Assembly (NCBI GenBank): GCA_027596035.1
Contig: JADGJA010000564.1
Coordinates: 1 to 14,979, forward strand
DNA length: 14,979 nt
Origin: Thoreauomyces humboldtii
Taxonomy: Eukaryota > Chytridiomycota > Chytridiomycetes > Spizellomycetales > Powellomycetaceae
Direction of reading: 5' to 3'
The notes beneath the pieces are model-generated. The model ran no database searches. It was not told the origin of the DNA and saw nothing but the letters and a program-made list of their open reading frames with translations. Made by a program: the position numbers and the translations under genes. The number at the start of each line of letters is the position of its first letter. Within the stretch, counting starts at the first letter, position 1. Below are positions 1 to 6,767 of this stretch, piece after piece.

Positions 1-383
1 GGGGAGGGGGTAGTGGGGACTCGTTGATTTGGGATGAACATTGGGAACCTTCAATTTGACTGGATGAGAAATGCTCATGGTCCTGCTGTCCAACACAAGG
101 GAAGGTTCAGCATTTCTCAACCCTTTTTTCACCCAAATTGATCATCCTCTCCCCTCGCCTCGTGCCTTCAAATTCCCGGTTGCCCTGCGCTTTCCCCTCC
201 CCCCATTAGCCCCGACCCAAAACTGCAAACCAACTCTCTTACAATTGTAGTCGTGTAGCAAGTGGTGCCTTCGATCTTCACCTCAGCTGCACGCAGTCTG
301 GTCCTCCCAGCGCATCCGCCTTTCGCTCGCCTGTTCCCTCTTCAGCTCTACCCTCTATCGATACCACCGCCCAATCACTTGCA
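1..383. promoter_or_regulatory. Upstream region of RIB3, no gene seen
   Basis: No convincing coding exon is visible on either strand. The first 160 bases hold inverted repeats (separate entry). From about 155 to 355 the plus strand is pyrimidine-rich, as is common in fungal promoters and leaders. A perfect palindrome TATCGATA lies at 356-363 and a CGATC at 272-276, both close to the RIB3 start; both are too short to mean much alone. The extreme left could be the 3' flank of a gene outside the window. Confidence 0.5.
51..151. repeat. Nested inverted repeat, possible hairpin
   Basis: An 11-bp perfect inverted repeat (TGAGAAATGCT at 65-75, AGCATTTCTCA at 119-129) is nested inside an 8-bp one (TCAATTTG at 51-58, CAAATTGA at 144-151). 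A third pair, GAACCTTC at 45-52 and GAAGGTTC at 111-118, crosses the inner stem, so the three cannot all form one simple hairpin. The role is unknown: it may be a 3' flank structure of an unseen upstream gene, a regulatory site, or chance. Confidence 0.45.
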
Positions 384-1138
384 ATGTCTGGAGGACCAGC
401 AACACCAGCGCAACCGACGACCTGCGAGTTCGACTCTGTAGAGGATGCCATCGAAGCCTTCCGTAAGCGCAGAACGGTCTCGAAGGGATGGAGTGGAACG
501 TAAAAGCACGGACAAAAGAGTATTGATGGCCATCCTTGACCCTTTCAGGAAGAGGCGAGTTCCTCGTAGTGATCGACAACGAGGACCGCGAGAATGAAGG
601 CGACCTCGTGATCGCAGGGGAGGATCTCACGACCGAGAAGGCGGCCTTCATGATCCGCTACACGAGCGGTCTGATCTGCGTGTCGGTGGACCAGGAACGT
701 CTCGACTCCCTCGAGCTCCCTCTCATGGTCGAGCGCAACACCGAGGCCCTCCGCACGGCCTACACCATCAGCGTCGACTACAAGCACGGAGGGGTGACGA
801 CCGGCATCTCGGCCCACGACCGGGCGCAGACCACGCGAGCCCTCGCCGACTACCGAAAGACCAAGGACGACTTCAACCGACCGGGCCACATCTTCCCGCT
901 CCGTCCCGTCGCTGGCGGGACGCTCTCCCGTGTGGGGCACACCGAGGCGGCCCTGGACTTTGCGAAGCTGGCCGGAAAGAGGCCCGTCGCGGCTATCTGC
1001 GAGGTCGTGCTGGACGACGGACGCATGGCCCGAAGGGACGACCTAAAGCTGTTTGCTACGCAATGGAACCTGAAGCTCGTGACGATAAACGATCTCGTAA
1101 AGTACAGGGAAAAGCACGGTCTCGGCAAGGACTGGTAG
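384..1138 (+). CDS. RIB3: 3,4-dihydroxy-2-butanone-4-phosphate synthase
   Basis: Cytosolic enzyme that converts ribulose 5-phosphate to 3,4-dihydroxy-2-butanone 4-phosphate plus formate, supplying the four-carbon unit of riboflavin and so FMN and FAD. Exons are 384-462 and 549-1138. The 86-nt intron has GTAAGC at 463 and TTTCAG ending at 548. Splicing joins the N-terminal helix (DAIEAF) to R-R-G-E-F and gives 222 residues; yeast Rib3 has 208. Family signatures are intact: the acidic Mg-binding stretch DNEDRENEGDL at residues 36-46, TTGISAHDRAQT near 110-121, RPGHIFPLR at 137-145 with H140, and GHTEA with H157. The start is the first ATG in good context. If the intron is retained, a TAA ends the frame after 39 codons. 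The next gene on the same strand is a White Collar-2 homologue. Confidence 0.96.
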
Positions 1139-1440
1139 TCTGAGAGGAGGCGCCTGCGTCTTTCCACATGTACTGCACCATCACCGCCCTTGAGCGTGTC
1201 CACCTGTTCCATTGCCGGACGTTGCCTCGCACCTGCCCTTGTTGCCTCGCTCAGTCTCATTTACATTAGAGATCCCGGATGCATTCCCTTTTTCATCTTC
1301 ACATAAACTTAACGCCACACATCCCTTACATGCGATGAACAACAAATTCCCATTGCGCGTAACTTTGGGATCATGGCATGCCTCAGACATCCTTGCTAAC
1401 GGCCTGGTGTCGGGGTCGATGGCCCTGCTTCCGCGAAGAC

Positions 1441-1473
1441 AGAGAAAGAGAGAGAGAGAGAGCGAGAGAGAGA
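1441..1473. repeat. GA-rich microsatellite
   Basis: Thirty-three bases of almost pure AG dinucleotide with one AA and one C interruption. It lies about 320 bp upstream of the White Collar-2 start. It may be simple length-variable sequence or a GAGA-type nucleosome-poor promoter element; nothing in the sequence decides between these. Confidence 0.8.
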
Positions 1474-1562
1474 TAGACGTAGGTGACCTTGAGTGAGGAA
1501 GAGACCGCCATATCAGAGCAATCGGCTGTCCAATCTCACCCACACATGTGTGTGTCTTCGCG

Positions 1563-1600
1563 AACGATTCATACCAACGATTCATACTAACGATTCATAC
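1563..1600. promoter_or_regulatory. Three tandem AACGATTCATAC repeats, candidate light-response elements
   Basis: AACGATTCATAC occurs three times without mismatch at 1563-1574, 1576-1587 and 1589-1600, separated by single bases (C, then T). Each copy contains CGATTC, which holds both GATTC and CGATT. Neurospora White Collar complex light-response elements are described as paired GATNC and CGATN half-sites. The array lies 192-229 bp upstream of the ATG of a White Collar-2 homologue, so self-regulation is an attractive inference. The repeat is seen; binding is not shown. Confidence 0.5.
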
Positions 1601-1791
1601 TCTTCGCACATTCCTCATCGTTTAGCTTGCGTTGGACTTCGCCTTTGTCAGAACTACGTCTTTTTGCTCAATCGAGACATCGACATCTGCCGCGTCAGCC
1701 CACCACCTTGTGCAGCTTCAAAACAAATTGAGGGAAGTCTCTCGGCATTCGGGGCCTCGCCCTTCGACATTGCACTTTGCCTTCCAGAGCC

Positions 1792-4297
1792 ATGTCGGAA
1801 AGCCAACCCACTGGCTTCAGTGGGCCGGCTTATACGCGGCCTCCGCCACCGCATAGTTACTATCAACAGCAACCCCCACACCCAGCTGCACATCATCCTT
1901 ATCAGCACCATGCTGGCCACCAAGCTTACGGCGCACCTCCCATCAACGAGCCGCCGTCATACGGCGGCCACCACCCACCCCTTGCGGAAGTCACCCCTGA
2001 CGGTTATCCATACAACTACTACGGAATGCCAACTCGCGGGCCATACCCTCTCCAACCTCAACCTGCTTACAGCACGCCCTCAAACGACGCGTACCGGCCA
2101 CCCCAAATGCCAGCACCCTCAGCCAGCAGAGATGGTGGAGGGAGCTTCCTCTTGGCAAACCTGATGCAGCCGCGGTCCCAGCAGCCACCGGTGCAGCCGC
2201 AAAGCGCTCCGTACTTTGCGGATGCATCGCGACAGCGCCCGCCGCCCATTCAGGTGCCACCAGCTCCCCGTGGCGGTCCGCCGGCGACGAGTGCGCCCAT
2301 GAACTCCAGTCATGCCATGTCATCCGCGGGCCAGTACTCGAGTTCCTCATCGTCGTTACCGTCCGGGACTAGAGGCCCGGGCTTCGATCTTCCGTTCTCG
2401 CAGCACGCGTCGCGTTCGAATCCAGGAGTCAATCCACAACAGCAGTACATCCCCACAACATCCTCTTCCCAGTCTTATCCATCCAGAGCGGCACCAAGCC
2501 CAAATTCATTGACCGCAGCTCGATCCCCCGTCCCTGCGAGTGACTCGGCATATCCGGATATTTCCAAGCCACCTACTTTTGCCACAGCAACGGCGTCTTT
2601 CCGTGACGGTCCGCAGCCTCCTTCTGCTCATCATCTGCTTCGCCGCAATTCCGGTAGGTTGTCGAGGTCCCAGCTATGAGGCTGCCACATTGTGGAAAAC
2701 CTAACGCAAAACGTAGATCCCTTGAATAAACCGCGACCAGTCCAGCGCCAGCATGACGGCTATGAGGAACACTCTGATGCGAGTCGTTCCGACGATGATG
2801 ACGATTCCGGGGGTGGCGGCGGAGCGAGTAACGGTGGCTCCGGCGGCATGACGCGGCGATCCACAGGTCTATCCCGCCATGTTTCGTCCGTCATCACGCA
2901 CTTCACGGGTACCGATGAGGGCTATCAGCGTCTCCTCGACGAAATCGATGACTTTCTCCACGTCGTATCGCCTACGGGCAGCATGGTGTACTGCTCTCCG
3001 TCTGTGAAAAGGTTCCTTGACTACACACCGGCGGACCTTGCGGGTCACCATGTAGCCGAGATTCTGCACCGAGAGGATCGTCAGTCTCTTCTTCGCACCC
3101 TCAACCGCTGCATCACTGACAAGCGGGAGTATCTCATCCACCTGCGGTACCAACGCAAGGTCGGCGATTTCGTTCTTCTGGAAGTAAAAGGGAAGCCGCT
3201 CCTAGATGCGGTGACGGGCGAAGTCACTTCGGTGGTGCTGACAGGACGAGAGTACCGGTCGAAAGCGTCCATGGCCATTGACTCGCTGCTCGAGTATCGG
3301 ATTGAGAACATTCGGTTGAGGAGACAACTGGAGACGGAACTCCGAGAAAAGGGGATCGACGCGGCTTCACATCCCTTGTTGATGATCGGGGGAGCGCCGC
3401 AACTGGTGGACTACAGTGACCCGGAAGCGCTTAACTCGGCGTTCGACTTTCCGATGTCCTCCGGGCGAAGGGGAGGGGATGCAGATGATGCGGTTACGAC
3501 AGGGAGAGACGCAGGTCCAACACCCGTGGGTGATCGAGAAAGGGATCGGGACAGAGAAAGAGATATCTTTCCGTCCCCTGCCTTTCCCCTGGAATCCAGG
3601 CCGTATCGGCGAAAGGTAACCCCTGTCCTGGTGATGACTCGCCGAGTGAGAGCATTTCTGACGTGCCTTCGCGGAATTTCGCTTTCGTGACGATCTTCAG
3701 CGAAAAGCGCCGCAAAACGATGAGCTCTTTTGCCGGCAGTGCGGAACGACGGTATCCCCAGAGTGGCGAAAGGGTCCAGACGGCCCAAAGACGTGAGACG
3801 TTGACCTGCTGGAACTGTCAAACTGTACGGCAAACTGATTGTTCGATTCCTTCAGGCTTTGCAATGCTTGCGGGCTTGCCTATTCGAAGAAGCAACGGAA
3901 GCTTAGCAAACCATCAATGACCTTCTTGCAGCAGCAGCAGCAGCAGCAATCTCAGCAGCCACAGCATTCCCAATCTGACGAAAGCAACGCCAGGGAGAGG
4001 GACCCGGATCCCTTTTCTCGTCCTGCCCAACAGCAAGACCCTCAACAACAGCAACGTCCTCCGCCTCCCGCACAGCTCGTCACGCCCGGTGCTTCCACTG
4101 AGGACCCTCCTTCCCGCGCTCCACCTCCTCCTCGACGTCCTTCCCTTCGTGCCCTTCCCAGTCCAGAATCTCCCCTTCTTCGCCCTCCCCTTTCTTCAGC
4201 TTCACCAGCTTCTGCCACATCCCCAGTCTCACAGCAGCAACAACAGCAAAAGCAACTCATCCATTCGCAATCCGCGCCGCTCGCCCCTCCTTCCTGA
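1792..4297 (+). CDS. wc-2: White Collar-2-like PAS and GATA zinc-finger transcription factor
   Basis: DNA-binding partner of the blue-light receptor WC-1 in the nuclear White Collar complex. Exons are 1792-2653, 2717-3615, 3701-3792 and 3856-4297; introns are 63, 85 and 63 nt with phases that fit, giving 764 residues. Residues 1-290 are rich in Pro, Gln and Ser with no fold evident. Acidic and Gly-rich patches precede a PAS domain at about 355-470 (FLHVVSPTGSMVYCSPS). The PAS lacks the LOV-type GxNCRFLQ cysteine motif, so it should mediate dimerisation, not photosensing. A helical segment (about 475-510) follows. A basic cluster, YRRK|RKAP, is formed at the exon 2/3 junction. The single GATA finger is C598-x2-C601-x18-C620-x2-C623, the fungal White Collar spacing; its last intron falls between PK and TLCNACG. 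The C-terminus is Gln/Pro/Ser-rich with a CAG tract. It is longer than Neurospora WC-2 (about 530 residues) because of low-complexity ends. The ATG at 1792 follows AGAGCC. Confidence 0.95.
3929..3949 (+). repeat. CAG microsatellite encoding polyglutamine
   Basis: Six CAG codons and one CAA encode seven glutamines just after the GATA finger of the White Collar-2 homologue. A second CAG/CAA cluster lies at about 4230-4256 in the same exon. Both are in frame, so length changes in three-base steps would alter tract length without breaking the protein. Confidence 0.85.
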
Positions 4298-5078
4298 GAC
4301 TTGGCTTTTTTTCTCCTTGCCATACATATATACTTTCCCTGAATGGGGTTTTCTGCAAAACCAATAGCGGAGCTGCTTGCATACCATCCTTCCTTTTCTG
4401 CTGAACCGCGTGCTCCCCATGTTCCACGTCGCCCGAACCTCTGCTTGCTCGTCCTGGACTATCGTTGAATTTTCGCGTGAGAATGTACTTGCTAGCAGGT
4501 TGGGAGGAAAGACGAGAGGGAAGGGGGTTGTCTTCGACCTTGCCTGGGTCCCGTCCTCGTGAACTCTTCTCCATACGCAACCTGCACACGAAGATCGAAT
4601 CGATCGACCCGGGAGGGCAGATGGGGAAGTTCCGCAGTCCCATGGTTGCGGACCCTTGGGTGTTCCGCAGATCTTGTCTGGTATCCCAGGGAAGACAGCT
4701 GGGATGGATTCTTACCCGGTCGTCGGTTCGCGGTTCTCGATTCGCTTTGCTGTCGAGAAAGCGAAAGCGTTTTTCCTGTCGAGCCCTCAGAATTCTTCCT
4801 TCGCACAGTCCGCACACTCGCTCTCCTTGCCTTCGCGAACCTTCCTCAGATCCATCCCCAAAAGTCACCATCACCCGTACATTGTAAAACGAAACCTCAG
4901 GGGGATTGTTTGTTACCTTGTCAACTGCAGCTCGGATCCTCATCCTGCAGGTGCAACAGTGCACTCGTTCGCACCTCGTCAGAAAACTGGCACGGCAAAG
5001 ATCCTGTAGCAGCGGTCAACCGTTGTGTGTGCATTCACACTCCACAACAACACGCGACGGTGAAGCCTCAGGCCAAAC
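4298..5078. promoter_or_regulatory. White Collar-2 3' flank and MSF1 promoter/leader
   Basis: This 781-bp stretch contains open frames on both strands (the largest on the minus strand at 4257-4964), but none resembles a protein family, most lack a good ATG, and that largest frame overlaps the White Collar-2 3' end. A TATATA run lies near 4325-4332, probably in the 3' UTR of the upstream gene. A GATCGAATCGATCGA site lies at 4593-4607. The last 40 bases before 5079 are A/C-rich, typical of a fungal leader. Confidence 0.5.
4593..4607. promoter_or_regulatory. Clustered GATCGA/CGATCG motifs
   Basis: The 15-mer GATCGAATCGATCGA packs two GATCGA hexamers around overlapping ATCGAT and CGATCG palindromes. 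GATCGA-like sequences are reported as White Collar complex binding sites in Neurospora. It lies 295 bp past the White Collar-2 stop and about 470 bp before MSF1, so which gene it would serve is unclear. A short palindrome-rich site can arise by chance. Confidence 0.3.
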
Positions 5079-6611
5079 ATGTCGCTCCTGTACTACTCTC
5101 GTCCGCTCGTCAGCCGAGTCATCCTCGCAACTCGTCCTTTTCACCTCTCCTTCGGGTTTCAAACCTCAGCCTCGCAACGCCATGAGCCTCCTTCGCCAAT
5201 GCCATCTACACATACAACGCAGCCGTTATCACCAGGTCCTCTCCAGCACGCTAGCCCTGACTTCATCGATATCCTTGGCCAGCGATACGTACGGGACAAG
5301 TGCACGAATACGACGCCTACCATCGCCGCCAAGACCTCCCGTCGACTCCACCTCCAACGCAACCACCCCATCAACATCCTCAAGCGTCGCATCGAAGCCC
5401 ACTTCAAAGACTACAAGGTCGTCGACTCGCTCAACCCTGCCGTCACGACGCACCAAAATTTCGACTCGCTGCTCATAGGCCCGGACCATCCAGGACGAGC
5501 ACCGACCGACACGTACTACCTGAACAGGGACACGGTGCTGAGGACGCACACCAGCGCCCACCAGAGCGAGGTCCTGAAGACCCGGGAAGCGGAAGGATAC
5601 CTCCTCACCGCCGACGTGTACCGTCGCGACGAGATCGACGTCAGCCACTACCCCATCTTCCACCAGATGGAGGGTCTTCGCACCTTCGACAGAAAGTCCG
5701 TCGAGGTCGAGGCGGCCATCTCGGAGAACCGCAGGGACGCCATCCAGGGCGCCGTCCTGTCGGCCACCAACCCGGTGCAGTCGGCTCATACGACCAGGGA
5801 GGCCCACCTCGTCGACACCCACCTCCGACACTCGCTCGAAGGCATGGTCAGGTCCCTGTTTCGGGAGGAGAAGGACCTCGAGATCCGATGGATCGAAGCC
5901 TACTTCCCTTTCACGTCTCCGAGCTGGGAGATGGAGGTCCTCTACCGCGGAAAGTGGCTCGAACTGCTGGGTTGCGGGGTGGTGCAGCAGTCCATCCTCG
6001 ACGCCGCGGGCAACTCGGATCGCGTCGGATGGGCCTTCGGCCTCGGCCTCGAACGCATCGCCATGGTCATGTTCGACATACCCGACATCCGACTCTTCTG
6101 GTCGACCGACCCTCGCTTCACGGACCAGTTCAGGGACGGCGAGATCGTCAAGTTCCAACCCTTCAGCAGGTTCCCGGCCTGCTACAAGGACATCAGCTTC
6201 TGGTGTCCCGATTCCTTTCACGAGAACGACTTTGCCGAGGTCGTCAGGGACGTGGCTGGCGACCTCGCCGAGGACGTCAAACTGGTGAGCATGGAACGAA
6301 CACGTCGACAACCTGATGAGAAACTCAAAGTAGCTTCTTTCCCACTCTTTTCCCTTTCGCTCAGATCGACCAGTTCCAGCACCCAAAAACAAACCGAACG
6401 AGTCGATGCTTCCGCATCAACTACCGATTCATGGACCGGTAATGTTCATCTCATAACCCCCTTTGATACTCCAATCTTTGCATCGACCTTATCGTTTTCA
6501 ACTGTACGTAGCAACTGTACGAACGAGGAAGTGGATAGGATACAGGAGGAGGTTCGAAGGGTGGCAGCCGAAACGCTGGGCGTAGAACTACGGGACGGGG
6601 CACGCATATAG
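5079..6611 (+). CDS. MSF1: Phenylalanyl-tRNA synthetase, mitochondrial (monomeric)
   Basis: Class II synthetase that charges mitochondrial tRNA-Phe. Exons are 5079-6284, 6365-6438 and 6512-6611; introns are 80 nt (GTGAGC...CTCAG) and 73 nt (GTAATG...GTAG), giving 459 residues, close to yeast Msf1 (about 470). The first 35 residues have four Arg and no acidic residue, fitting a matrix-targeting presequence. The catalytic core shows LRTHTSAHQ, motif 2 around V180 (YRRDEIDVSHYPIFHQMEG) and motif 3 GLGLER at 321-326. The C-terminal anticodon-binding (FDX-ACB) domain starts near 359 (FQPFSRFPACYKDISFW) and ends with the spliced NYRFMDR|NCTNEEV junction. Oddly, the unspliced 3' part has no in-frame stop, so a naive reading gives a false 510-residue protein with a scrambled ACB domain. 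It converges on the RNA-repair gene with 156 bp between stops. Confidence 0.96.
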   Translation: MSLLYYSRPLVSRVILATRPFHLSFGFQTSASQRHEPPSPMPSTHTTQPLSPGPLQHASPDFIDILGQRYVRDKCTNTTPTIAAKTSRRLHLQRNHPINILKRRIEAHFKDYKVVDSLNPAVTTHQNFDSLLIGPDHPGRAPTDTYYLNRDTVLRTHTSAHQSEVLKTREAEGYLLTADVYRRDEIDVSHYPIFHQMEGLRTFDRKSVEVEAAISENRRDAIQGAVLSATNPVQSAHTTREAHLVDTHLRHSLEGMVRSLFREEKDLEIRWIEAYFPFTSPSWEMEVLYRGKWLELLGCGVVQQSILDAAGNSDRVGWAFGLGLERIAMVMFDIPDIRLFWSTDPRFTDQFRDGEIVKFQPFSRFPACYKDISFWCPDSFHENDFAEVVRDVAGDLAEDVKLVSMERTRRQPDEKLKVASFPLFSLSLRSTSSSTQKQTERVDASASTTDSWTGNVHLITPFDTPIFASTLSFSTVRSNCTNEEVDRIQEEVRRVAAETLGVELRDGARI

Positions 6612-6618
6612 AAGACAA

Positions 6619-6638
6619 ACAGGCCAACTTGGCCCTGT
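6619..6638 (+). repeat. Short inverted repeat after the MSF1 stop
   Basis: GGCCAA at 6622-6627 and TTGGCC at 6629-6634 are perfect inverted arms around one C. The pairing extends to ACAG and CTGT on the outside if one C is bulged. It starts eight bases after the MSF1 stop, so any RNA hairpin would lie in the 3' UTR. The loop of one base would have to open. Nearby AT-rich stretches (6680-6710) may serve 3' end formation. Confidence 0.3.
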
Positions 6639-6767
6639 ACGATTATGCAAGTGCTGAGGAGAGAGGGAGGATTTCATCACATATTTAAACGAGTTGGAGG
6701 CATAAATATACATATCCCGTAACAGATCCGCTAAGATGCGGACATCCCCACACCTTTTCGCAGCCTC

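Larger units (their letters stand above)
1139..1791. promoter_or_regulatory. RIB3 3' flank and White Collar-2 leader/promoter
   Basis: This 653-bp stretch has open frames, but none starts from a convincing ATG or resembles a protein. It holds a GA-rich simple repeat (1441-1473) and three copies of a 12-bp repeat at a 13-bp period (1563-1600), both listed separately. A short GT run lies near 1546-1555. From about 1600 to 1790 the plus strand is pyrimidine-rich, without an obvious upstream ATG in good context, and is likely the 5' UTR of the next gene. Confidence 0.6.

Noticed and set aside
1441..1600. GA tract plus tandem repeats as part of a transposon or CRISPR-like array
   Set aside because: The 13-bp period is far too short for CRISPR, and there are no terminal repeats, target duplication or transposase frame nearby.
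1632..1856. Open frame overlapping the White Collar-2 start as a possible upstream ORF
   Set aside because: It opens at TTG, not ATG, and has no conserved features.
3841..3850. GTTCGATTCC, similar to a tRNA T-loop
   Set aside because: It lies in the last White Collar-2 intron and no acceptor, D or anticodon stem could be placed around it.
4257..4964. Minus-strand open frame of 235 codons
   Set aside because: It overlaps the end of the White Collar-2 coding exon, has no recognisable domain, and its composition reads like the antisense of GC-rich sequence.
4559..5185. Plus-strand open frame of 208 codons upstream of MSF1
   Set aside because: It starts at a non-ATG codon, runs into the MSF1 coding region in another frame, and resembles no protein family.
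5229..6392. Long minus-strand frame (387 codons) opposite MSF1
   Set aside because: It is antisense to a clearly conserved synthetase; open antisense frames are common in GC-rich coding DNA.
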